A DNA stretch of 64,000 nt from CADEED01 sp963711635 (GTDB taxonomy: Bacteria > Pseudomonadota > Gammaproteobacteria > Steroidobacterales > Steroidobacteraceae). Made by a program: the position numbers and the translations under genes. The stretch lies in the NCBI GenBank assembly GCA_963711635.1, contig CAVQEZ010000005.1, positions 434,001 to 498,000 of the forward strand, given 5' to 3'. The notes below the pieces were generated by a model. That model saw only the letters and a list, made by a program, of their open reading frames with translations. It was not told the origin of the DNA and did no database searches. Positions 53,230 through 61,667 of this stretch are shown here, one piece after another. Each line of letters opens with the position of its first letter. The stretch's first letter is position 1.

Positions 53230-55249
53230 ATGGAAGCAAGCTACAACCCCTGGCTCGTCGGCCTGTCCATCGTCGTCGCGATGGTCGTCGCGTATACGGC
53301 GCTGAAGCTCGCGGCCCGCGTCGCCGAGCTGGCCGCTCGGCGGGCCGCCTGTGGCTGCTCGGCGGCGCCGTCGCCATGGGCATGGGCATCTGGTCGATGC
53401 ACTTCATCGGCATGCTGGCGTTCTCGGTCGGGATTCCGCTGCGCTACGGAATCTTCAAGACCGTGCTGTCGCTGGTGATCGCGATGGTCACCTCGGGATT
53501 CGCGCTGGCCATCGCGAGCCGGCCGCAGCTCGGCCTGGCGCGGCTAACCACCGGATCGGTCGTCATGGGCGCCGGCATCTGCGCCATGCACTACTCCGGC
53601 ATGGCGGCCATTCAGATCGTGCCGATGATCACCTACCAGCCGATGCTGGTGCTCGCGTCGATCGGCATCGCGGTGGGCGCCTCCTTCGCGGCGCTGTGGC
53701 TGGCGTTCAAGCTGCGCAGCGGCCAGTCTCGCTATATCGCGCTGGCGCGCGCCGGCGCGGCCGTCATCATGGGTCTCGCCATCAGCGGCATGCACTACAC
53801 CGCGATGGCGGCCTCGAAGCTTGCGGTCGGCGCGTATTGTCTCGGCGGCGCGGCCTTCGACAACGACTGGCTCGCCGGCACCATCGGCCTCGTGGCGCTC
53901 GGCGTGCTCGCCCTCACGCTGATCACCGCGGTCTACGACGCGCACCTGCTGTCGCAGACGCGCAAGGATGCGCAGCGACTCGAACAGGTCAACGCCGCGC
54001 TACAGCACGGCAAGAACCTGCTGGCGCTCGCCACACGCGCGGCCGGCATTTCCTCCTGGGAGCTCGACATCGCCACGCGCCGCACGCTGTGGACCGAGAA
54101 CGAGATCGAAGCGCTGCGCAGGCCGGCATCGAACGCGCGCTCAGCCCGATGCGATCATCGAAATGACGCATCCCGACGACCGGTCGATCATGTTCGATGC
54201 CATCAACGCCGCCGTGGCCGCGAGGAAGGAGGTCTGCGCGTTCCGTTTCCGCGTGATGACGCCGGCCGGCAACGCCGTTCACCTCGAAGCGCACGCGCGC
54301 ATCTTCTGCGACGCACCGGACAAGCCGGTGCGCATCCTGGGCGTGTCCTGGGACGTGACCGACGAGGTGCTTGCAGGAGGAGCGCAAGCGCGAGCTGCAG
54401 TCGCAGCTGCGCGATGCCTCGCGCGACGCCGGCATGGCGGAGGTGGCCACCGGCGTGCTGCACAGCGTCGGCAACGTGCTCAACAGCCTCGGCGTCTCGG
54501 CGTCGCTGATGCAGTCGCCAGCTGCGCGATTCGCGCGTCGGCAACGTGCAGCGCGTCGCCGCGCTGCTGAGCGAGCAGGGCGATGGCGTCGGCAAGTTCA
54601 TCGCCGAAGACGAGCGCGGGCGCGCAGATGCCGGCCTACCTGGCGCAACTCGGCGAGAACCTGGGCGCCGAGAACCAGCGCCTGCAGATCGAAGCCGCCG
54701 CGATCGCCTCTCACGTCGGGCACATCCGCACCATCGTCGCCGCGCAGCAGACCTACGCGCGCCGCGGCGGCGTGACCGAGGCCGTCGATGTCGCGGAGCT
54801 GCTGGACAACGCGGTGGCGATCCATTTCGCCGACATGACCGAGGTGTCCATCCGGCGCGAGTACGAGCCGCTGGTGCCGCTGATCCTCGACCGGCACAAG
54901 CTGATCCAGATCCTCGGCAATCTGCTGAGCAATGCGCGTCATGCCCTGAAGGTCGCGCGTCGACGGCCCGCGCCAGCTGACGTTGCGCGTTCGACGGCAG
55001 GGCAACGACGCCATCGCCATCGAAGTGCAGGATTCCGGCGTCGGCATCGAGCCGGGCGTGCTGCGCCGCCTGTTCGAGTTCGGCTTCACGACCAAGAAAG
55101 AAGGTCACGGCTTCGGGCTGCACACCAGCGCGATCCTGGCCAAGGAACTGGCGGGCGAGCTCGCCGCGTTCAGCGATGGCCCGGGGCAGGGCGCGCGCTT
55201 CGTGCTGCGATTGAAGGCGGCCGCGATTCCGCTGCAAAAGATGGCGTGA
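53230..55249 (+). CDS. MHYT-PAS sensor histidine kinase, frame-disrupted
   Basis: The MHYT membrane sensor has three copper-binding-type motifs, SMHFIGMLAF, AMHYSGMAAI and GMHYTAMAAS, on a seven-helix pattern. A PAS segment follows (AGISSWELDIATRRTLWTEN; HPDDRSIMFDAIN). The kinase part has a H-box (TGVLHSVGNVLNSLGVS) and ATP-binding motifs (ILGNLLSNARHAL, DSGVGIEPGVLRRLFEFGFTTKKEGHGFGL). Five or more frame shifts interrupt it, including ones near 53340, 54140 and 54370. The 3' end at 55249 is clear. MHYT sensors are thought to bind a diatomic ligand via metal. It may phosphorylate the divergent REC-GGDEF-EAL protein or the HD-like regulator. Confidence 0.85.
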
Positions 55250-55301
55250 GGCTTACTCACCTGATAAAAGTCCCGCCACTCTAGCTGGCGAAGGCCATGT
55301 C

Positions 55302-56249
55302 ATGCGGCATCGGATGTTGCTTCTATCGTTGATGGCGGGGCTTTGCGTTCCCGATATCGGCATGGCTCAACATTCGGCCATTCAACCTGTCCAGTGGATC
55401 ATCAAAGAGTCGACCGGTGCGGACATGTGGGCGTACATCGCGCCCGATGGCGAGACCATCACATTCTCCAGGGCGCTCGATCGGCGAACCTTTGAGCTGC
55501 TAGCTACCGACAGTCAGGGTCGACAACCCCGGCCATTCCTGGCGTCGTCACCCGCCGTAAGTCTCACGCGCGGCGCGTGGTCGCGGGCGCATGACCGTCT
55601 TGCGTTCAATGGTGGCGGGAAAGAGGTCTCAGACATGGGCATTTACGTGGCAGATGCCCAGGGTGAAAACGTGAAGCGCGTTCCTGCGAAGGGTCTGTCC
55701 AGTCTGGTCTTGTACCCGTCTTGGATGCCGGATGGTCGGTCAGTGGTCGTCGTGGATGCTGCTGCTCCCGGTGGAAACACGCTGTATCGACTTGATCTCG
55801 AGTCAGGGAACAGCAGCGCGTTGACGAATCCCGCGCAGATGCTGGTCGGGATGCCCAGTGTTTCGCCCAACGGCAAGGTGGTGGCGTTCGCCGGCCAAGT
55901 GAACGAAGGACAAAAATACGACCAGACCAAGAATCAGATCTGGTTGATGCCCATCGGGGGTGGCAAGCCCAAGTCGGTCAGTGCGGGGCAGGGGCGCCAA
56001 CCGGACTGGTCGCCGGACGGCCGGTGGCTGGCATTCGCGTCCGGCCGTGGTGATCCGGCCGGCCGCCACGCGGTCTTCGTCGTCGATCGTGCGGGCCGCA
56101 ATCTGACGCAGCTCACCGAGTACGCCGTGAATGCACAACATCCGGTGTGGTCGCCGGACGGCAAATGGTTGGTGTTTTCCGCTCAGGTGGATGAACGGGC
56201 GGATGTCTTCGGGCTTGCCCGTATCTCAGTTCCGAAGTTGCCCAGATGA
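55302..56249 (+). CDS. secreted TolB-like (PD40 repeat) protein
   Basis: After a signal peptide (MRHRMLLLSLMAGLCVPDIGMA) the product has PD40/WD40-like repeats with DGETITFSR, DGRSVVVVD, NGKVVAFAGQ, DGRWLAFASGRG and DGKWLVFSAQ, giving a six-bladed propeller of the TolB type. Such domains often sit next to hydrolases or bind sugar or peptides. 315 aa. There is no enzyme domain. It lies after the MHYT kinase and is convergent with the PEBP gene. Confidence 0.87.
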   Translation: MRHRMLLLSLMAGLCVPDIGMAQHSAIQPVQWIIKESTGADMWAYIAPDGETITFSRALDRRTFELLATDSQGRQPRPFLASSPAVSLTRGAWSRAHDRLAFNGGGKEVSDMGIYVADAQGENVKRVPAKGLSSLVLYPSWMPDGRSVVVVDAAAPGGNTLYRLDLESGNSSALTNPAQMLVGMPSVSPNGKVVAFAGQVNEGQKYDQTKNQIWLMPIGGGKPKSVSAGQGRQPDWSPDGRWLAFASGRGDPAGRHAVFVVDRAGRNLTQLTEYAVNAQHPVWSPDGKWLVFSAQVDERADVFGLARISVPKLPR

Positions 56250-56299
56250 GGCGGCAGCCTTTGGTGTTTCCGCAGTGGTCGTGGCCGGCACAAACGACA

Positions 56300-56764
56300 T
56301 CAGCGCTCGAACGTGCCGACCACATCGGCTTCGGCGATCACGTGGTCGCGCGCAGCGTCCAGCACCTGGTCGGCCGTGGCATCGTCGGGCAGGCCGAGCT
56401 CGGGCACGTCGAGTGCGAACAGACGAAAGTGGTAGTGATGTTCGCCATGGCCCGGCGGCGGCTGCGGGCCGTCGTAGCGCCAGTCGCCCCAGTCGTTTTT
56501 GGCCATGCGCATCGCCGAGCCGCGTGAGCTCGAACCGGCGCCTTCGTCCAGCCAGCTCACGTTGCGGGGGATGTCATACGCCGCCCAGTGGCGGAAGGTG
56601 CCGCGCGGCGCGTCCGGGTCTTCGAGCACCAGCGCAAAACTGCGCGTGTCCTCGGGAGCGCCATGCCATTCCAGGCGCGGCGAGACATTGGCGCCGTCGC
56701 GGCTGAATTGATCGGGAATTCGTTTGCCAGGCTCGAAGGCCGGCGCTTCGATGGTGAGCGACAT
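56300..56764 (-). CDS. YbhB/YbcL family PEBP-like protein
   Basis: The product (154 aa from the ATG at 56764) shows the PEBP signatures: ANVSPRLEWHGAPEDTRSFALVLEDPDAP, FRHWAAYDIP and PPPGHGEHHYHFRLFALD. PEBP-like bacterial proteins are small periplasmic or cytoplasmic ligand-binding proteins of unknown exact role. No signal peptide is present. A second in-frame ATG at 56788 is less likely. It seems monocistronic. Confidence 0.92.
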   Translation of the reverse strand: MSLTIEAPAFEPGKRIPDQFSRDGANVSPRLEWHGAPEDTRSFALVLEDPDAPRGTFRHWAAYDIPRNVSWLDEGAGSSSRGSAMRMAKNDWGDWRYDGPQPPPGHGEHHYHFRLFALDVPELGLPDDATADQVLDAARDHVIAEADVVGTFER

Positions 56765-56855
56765 GCTGGCAGCCTGCCGTTTCCCCATGCGCGCGGCAGC
56801 CGGTCCACTCCACCATCGGCGTGCGACATCCGCTGAGGACGCCCATGCCGAGTTC

Positions 56856-58808
56856 CTACGCCAGTCGGATCGAGGACGGTGCTGGCTGCCGGGGCGGTGA
56901 GGGAAGCGCGTCCCCGATGTCCTGGATCAGCGGCAGGCGCACTTCGAAAGTGCTGCCGCGGCCTGCGCCTTCGCTGATCGCACTGACCTCGCCCCCATGC
57001 ATATCGACCAACTGCCGCACCAGCGAGAGTCCAATACCCAGTCCGCCCTCTGCGTGTCCGAGGTGCGACGGGATCTGCGTAAAGATCTCGAAGATGTTGT
57101 GGAGCTCTTCCGCGGGAATCCCGATGCCTGAATCCGTCACGCTGATGACTGCGCTCATGCCTTCGCGGCGCACGCGCAGCTCGATGGTGCCGGCTTCCTC
57201 GGTGTACTTGGCCGCGTTGGACAGCAGGTTCGAGAAAACCTGCGTCAGGCGGTCGAAATCTCCATGGACGGTGAGCTCCGGCGGGCACTGCTCGACGTTC
57301 AGCCTGTGCCGGCGCTTCTCGACCAATGGACGCGTGGAGTCCACGCTGGCGGAGAGAACGTTGCGTAGCAATACAGTTTCGCGACGCAGCTGAATCTTGC
57401 CCGAGGTGATGCGGCTCACGTCGAGAAGATCGTCGACGAGATGGACCAGCATGTTCACTTGCCGATCCATCATGGCGATGAGCTCGGTCAGCGCAGCCGG
57501 AGTCAGGCCCTGACGTTTGGCAAGCGTGAGGCCGTTGCGCAGCGGTGCGAGCGGATTGCGCAGCTCATGTGCCAGCGTCGCGAGGAATTCATCCTTGTGG
57601 CGATCCGCAATGCGCAGGGCGTCTTCGGCATTCTTGCGCGCTGTGAGGTCGATGGCCGCGCCGACCCACTCCACGATCTCGTTGCTTTCATCGAGGATCG
57701 GGAGCGCGCGCGACAACACCCAGCCCAGGGATCCATCCTTGCGGAACACGCGGTGTTCCAGCTCGAAAATGCTCTTCGTGGCGATTGCACGTTCAATGGC
57801 ACCCAGCACGCGCGTTCGCTCGCCTTCGGGAACGTAGCGTTGCACCCAGTTCGACTCCGGCAAGTTCGAATCGTCGAAGAATTCACGACCAGTGAGTGCG
57901 CGCAATTCGGTCCAGTCCGGGCTCATTCGATAGAGCATGTCGGCGGTCGCGGTCACCAGCGCACGGAACCGTTCCTCACTCGAGCGCAACGCCCCCGAGG
58001 TGCTGCGCAGATTGTCGAGTGCGCGCCGCAGCGCCTGGCCCGAATGCACCCATTCCGCTTCGGACGTGTCGAGCATGAGCTGCGCGAGCGGCGGGTGCTC
58101 GCGCATCAGCCTCACCATGTCATCTTCATAGCCGAGCGTCGGGTGAGTCTCGGTCCAGTAGTGCGCGGTGCGCACGAACGCCAGGAAGGCCGTCAGGATC
58201 TCGAATTGCGATTCGCCAACGGCGTGTGCGACTGCCAGGCGCGCACGCTCGGCGGCGCGCGGCTCGATGAACAAGATGGTGAGTGCATCGAACAGCATGC
58301 CCTCCATCTCGGACTCGGATTCTGGAATTGGAATCGTCGAGGCCACGCTCTCGAGCGCGGCGAGAGATTGATTCAGGCGAGCTGCGTCCGGCACCGGTTG
58401 GCTCAGCAGCGTGATGGCTTCTTCGATGCTTTGCGGCGGTTGGGCAGGGTCACCCGATGGCCGGCCTTCACCGACGAGAAATCCCACGTGCCGCACGATG
58501 CAATAACGGATCTCGCAGAAGCGAGAGAGGTGCACGAACAAGCGTTCCTTGAACAGGGACGGCAGCGGGTTGTCGAGGTACGCGGACTTCGCGAAGCCCC
58601 AGAGTTGTTCGATCAGTCCGGGCGCGCTGGTTGCGGTGCAGAAGAAGTTGGGCAGTACGCCGAACCTCGCTCTAACCTCTGCAAAGAACTCGTCTTTGCC
58701 TGGTGTATCGAGCCGGTCCATGAGGAACTTGTACCACGAGCGGGTTGGATTCACGGGTGTTTCCGTGTAGGACCGCGCATCCGACGGCCTTGTATCCTGC
58801 TCGCCCAC
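56856..58808 (-). CDS. hybrid protein: AhpD/CMD-like domain fused to PAS sensor histidine kinase
   Basis: The N-terminal 150 residues contain FAEVRARFGVLPNFFCTATSAPGLIEQLWGFAKSAYLDN and ERLFVHLSRFCEIRYCIVRHVGFLVGEG, matching the carboxymuconolactone-decarboxylase/AhpD fold, with one cysteine plus histidine kept (CxxxH) and the first cysteine of the CxxC replaced. A helical region, a PAS domain (RALVTATADMLYRMSPDWTELRALTG) and a HisKA/HATPase kinase (LATLAHELRNPLAPLRNG; VFSNLLSNAAKYT; DSGIGIPAEEL; GGLGIGLSL) follow. No transmembrane helices are seen, so it is cytoplasmic. The start is uncertain: GTG at 58808 or ATG at 58721. The CMD part may sense peroxides or small acids. It is divergent from the LuxR-TPR gene. 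Confidence 0.82.
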   Translation of the reverse strand: MGEQDTRPSDARSYTETPVNPTRSWYKFLMDRLDTPGKDEFFAEVRARFGVLPNFFCTATSAPGLIEQLWGFAKSAYLDNPLPSLFKERLFVHLSRFCEIRYCIVRHVGFLVGEGRPSGDPAQPPQSIEEAITLLSQPVPDAARLNQSLAALESVASTIPIPESESEMEGMLFDALTILFIEPRAAERARLAVAHAVGESQFEILTAFLAFVRTAHYWTETHPTLGYEDDMVRLMREHPPLAQLMLDTSEAEWVHSGQALRRALDNLRSTSGALRSSEERFRALVTATADMLYRMSPDWTELRALTGREFFDDSNLPESNWVQRYVPEGERTRVLGAIERAIATKSIFELEHRVFRKDGSLGWVLSRALPILDESNEIVEWVGAAIDLTARKNAEDALRIADRHKDEFLATLAHELRNPLAPLRNGLTLAKRQGLTPAALTELIAMMDRQVNMLVHLVDDLLDVSRITSGKIQLRRETVLLRNVLSASVDSTRPLVEKRRHRLNVEQCPPELTVHGDFDRLTQVFSNLLSNAAKYTEEAGTIELRVRREGMSAVISVTDSGIGIPAEELHNIFEIFTQIPSHLGHAEGGLGIGLSLVRQLVDMHGGEVSAISEGAGRGSTFEVRLPLIQDIGDALPSPPRQPAPSSIRLA

Positions 58809-58979
58809 TGCAGGTCGGAGAGCCCTAACTACAGTCGTGGATCGATGCGACACGCGGACGAAAGTAGACCGACTCCACTGCGAGAAGGGAAGAAACTGGC
58901 CCGCTCCAAGTCCAGTGGAAAAGTAGGCGGATACCCTCACTAGTTCTTGAGATTGCCGGTCCGGGTGTAAGGTGCCGCC

Positions 58980-60665
58980 ATGAAGCATGGAGGCACTGGC
59001 CGCCGGCCTGCAGCAGCGGGGCCCGCGTTCGAAGCGCAAGGTTCTCGCCCGTTGGACCATGTCCAACGCGCGCGCGAAGCTTTCGAAAACAATTCATGGC
59101 GCGATGCACACGAGGCCTATCTCGCGGCTGACGCGGCCGAAGCGATCGCCGGCGACGACCTCGAACGCCTCGCGGTTGCCGCCTGCCTGGTCGGGCGGGA
59201 TCGCGATTTCCTCATGTACAAGGAACGCGCGCATCGCGCGCACGTGTCGGCGAACCGCGGTCAACGCGCGGCGCGCGATGCCTTCTGGCTGGCGCTGTTT
59301 TCGCTGTTCCGCGGCGACGTAGGGCAGGCCAATGCCTGGGTGGCGCGCGGCGAGCGCTCGATCACCGACCCCGACTGCGCCGAGCGCGGGTATCTCGCAA
59401 TGGTGACCGGCGAACAGGTGCTGCGTCGCGGAGACGTCGAGGCCGCGCTGCAGATGGCGCGGGAAGCGGTGGAGCTCGGCGAGCGTTGCGGCGACGCCGA
59501 TCTCGTGGCGGGCGCGCGACACCAGCAAGGCCGCGCCGCCATCAAGCTCGGGCGGGTTGCCGAGGGCATCAAACTACTGGACGAGACCATGCTGGCGGTG
59601 GTCGCCGGCGAGCTCTCACCCATCATGACCGGCCTCATGTACTGCAGCATCATCGAGGCCTGCCGCGGTGCCTACGAGTGGAACCGTGCCCGCGAGTGGA
59701 CCGTCGCGTTGTCGCGCTGGTGCGATCGACAGGCCGGCATGGTGGCGTTCACCGATGCCTGCTTCGTGCACCGCGCGGAGATCCTGTGCCTGCAGGGTGC
59801 CTGGGCCGATGCCATGCTCGAAGCGCGTCGCGTCTGCGAACGCGGCGAACACTGCGATCGTCCGGCCCCGGGCGCGGCGTTCTACCAGCAGGGCGAGATC
59901 CATCGGTTGCGCGGCGAGGCGACTCAAGCCGAGGAGTGTTATCGCACTGCCAGTCGTCGCGGTTACGAGCCGCAACCGGGGTTGGCGCTGCTGCGGCTGT
60001 CGCAGGGGCGCACGGACGCGGCGGCCGCGGCCATTCGCAGGCTCATGGGTGCGAGTAGCGAGCGGATCGAGCGTGGGCGTGTCCTGCCGGCGCACTTCGA
60101 GATCATGCTGGCGATCGGGGATCTGGAAGAGGCCACCAAGGCCTGCGAGGAGCTCGAGGCGCTGTGCGCCGCCTTCGAGACCGACGTGGTGCGCGCCCAG
60201 GCGGCGCAGGCGCGCGGTGCCTTGTGCGCACGATGCGGCGATGCCAGCGCGGCGCTGGGACACCTGCGTGAGGCCTTCGAGTGCTGGGTACGTTTCGATG
60301 CTCCCTACGAGGCGGCACGCGTGCGCCTGGCGCTCGCCGAGGTCTGCGCGACGCTGGGTGATGAGGAAGCCAGCGCGCTCGAGTTGGACGCAGCTCGCGC
60401 GACCTTCGAGCAGCTCGGCGCCGGCGTCGACCTGGCAAAGCTCGCGGCGCGGCCCACGAAGAACTCGCGCACCCACGGTCTGTCGCCCCGCGAAGTGCAG
60501 GTGCTGCGGTACGTGGCGCGCGGGCAGACCAACAAGGCGATCGCGCGCGAGCTGGACTTGAGCGAGCGCACCGTCGATCGCCACCTGTGCAACATCTTTA
60601 TGAAGCTGAAAGTTCCATCGCGCGCTGCCGCGGCCGCTTACGCCAGTACTTACCGGTTGATCTGA
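58980..60665 (+). CDS. LuxR regulator with large TPR-like domain (MalT/LAL-like)
   Basis: The product (561 aa) has an N-terminal array of helical TPR-like repeats (about residues 30-460) and a C-terminal LuxR helix-turn-helix (LSPREVQVLRYVARGQTNKAIARELDLSERTVDRHLCNIFMKLKVPS). The ATP-binding NACHT-type domain of the larger LAL group is absent, so it is a shorter relative. The TPR part probably binds effectors or partners. It begins a likely unit with the hydrolase, haloperoxidase-like and acetyltransferase genes on the same strand. Confidence 0.9.
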   Translation: MKHGGTGRRPAAAGPAFEAQGSRPLDHVQRAREAFENNSWRDAHEAYLAADAAEAIAGDDLERLAVAACLVGRDRDFLMYKERAHRAHVSANRGQRAARDAFWLALFSLFRGDVGQANAWVARGERSITDPDCAERGYLAMVTGEQVLRRGDVEAALQMAREAVELGERCGDADLVAGARHQQGRAAIKLGRVAEGIKLLDETMLAVVAGELSPIMTGLMYCSIIEACRGAYEWNRAREWTVALSRWCDRQAGMVAFTDACFVHRAEILCLQGAWADAMLEARRVCERGEHCDRPAPGAAFYQQGEIHRLRGEATQAEECYRTASRRGYEPQPGLALLRLSQGRTDAAAAAIRRLMGASSERIERGRVLPAHFEIMLAIGDLEEATKACEELEALCAAFETDVVRAQAAQARGALCARCGDASAALGHLREAFECWVRFDAPYEAARVRLALAEVCATLGDEEASALELDAARATFEQLGAGVDLAKLAARPTKNSRTHGLSPREVQVLRYVARGQTNKAIARELDLSERTVDRHLCNIFMKLKVPSRAAAAAYASTYRLI

Positions 60666-60785
60666 CCGCGGCGCCAACTACCCATTGCGCCATTCGCGCG
60701 CGTGGGTGATCTCACCGAAGTTTCGCAGCGCTCCGCCATGCCAAATTTCATCCCTCGGTTGATCCAGCTAACCATCGAGGGCGTC

Positions 60786-61667
60786 ATGAAGTCAGCCAGG
60801 AAGGAACGCTACGGCGAGGAGGCATTGACGCTTCACCCGCGGCAACAGCTCATCGGGTCGATGCCCGTGGAAGAGCGGCGCCTCAAGTTGAACGGCGTCG
60901 TCACGTCGGTTCTCGAAGGCGGCGACGGACCACCCCTGGTGCTGCTGCACGGACCGGGCGCCTATGGCGCACAGTGGATCCGGACCATTCCCGCGCTGAC
61001 AGCCACGCATCGCGTGATCGCGCCCGATCTGCCCGGCCACGGCGCGTCGGATCTCTTCGATGGCGCGCCCACGCGCGACCGTGTCACCGGCTGGCTCGAC
61101 GATCTCATCGAGTGCACGTGCCGGAAGGCGCCGGTGCTCGTCGGTCATACCCTGGGTGGTGCCATCGCCGCGAATTTCGCGGCCGAGGCCGGGCGCCTGC
61201 TGGACGGGCTGGTGCTGGTCGATACGCTGGGTCTCGCGGCGTTTCGGCCGGCACCCGCCTTCGGCGCCGCACTGCAGGCATTCCTCGACGCGCCCACCGA
61301 GCACACGCATGACGGGTTGTGGGGTCAATGTGTCTACGACCTGGAGCGCGTGAAACAGAACCTCGGTGAGAAATGGCTGTGGATCAAGGCGGCCAACCTG
61401 GCTTATTCGGGCCCGGCGCGCATGGCCGCCCTCGGCGCGTGGATGGAGGAGTTTGGATTCCCCGCGATTCCGCCTTCGACGCTCTCGAAGATCGACGTGC
61501 CCACCACGCTCATCTGGGGCCGCCATGACCGCGCCACGCCGCTGGCGGTGGCCGAGGCCGCGAGCCAGCGGTTTGGCTGGCGCCTGGAAGTCATCGACGG
61601 CGCTGCCGACGATCCCACGCTCGAGCAACCCGAGGCCTTCCTCGCGGCTCTGGGACGAGCACTATGA
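60786..61667 (+). CDS. alpha/beta hydrolase with Thr at the nucleophile position
   Basis: The product (293 aa) has the canonical alpha/beta-hydrolase pattern: LVLLHGPGAYGAQW (oxyanion loop), VIAPDLPGHGASD, VLVGHTLGGAIAANFAAEAG (nucleophile elbow) and TLIWGRHDRATP. At the elbow the usual serine (GHSxG) is threonine (GHTLGG). Threonine seldom serves as nucleophile here, so the protein may be a binding protein or have altered catalysis. The final histidine normally expected near the C-terminus is not clearly present either (VIDGAADDPTLEQPEAF). ATGA overlap with the next gene couples it to the haloperoxidase-like protein. Confidence 0.85.
   Translation: MKSARKERYGEEALTLHPRQQLIGSMPVEERRLKLNGVVTSVLEGGDGPPLVLLHGPGAYGAQWIRTIPALTATHRVIAPDLPGHGASDLFDGAPTRDRVTGWLDDLIECTCRKAPVLVGHTLGGAIAANFAAEAGRLLDGLVLVDTLGLAAFRPAPAFGAALQAFLDAPTEHTHDGLWGQCVYDLERVKQNLGEKWLWIKAANLAYSGPARMAALGAWMEEFGFPAIPPSTLSKIDVPTTLIWGRHDRATPLAVAEAASQRFGWRLEVIDGAADDPTLEQPEAFLAALGRAL

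Noticed and set aside
57441..58943. 500-codon plus-strand frame opposite the histidine kinase
   Set aside because: Compositionally biased antisense frame; the kinase boxes are on the minus strand.
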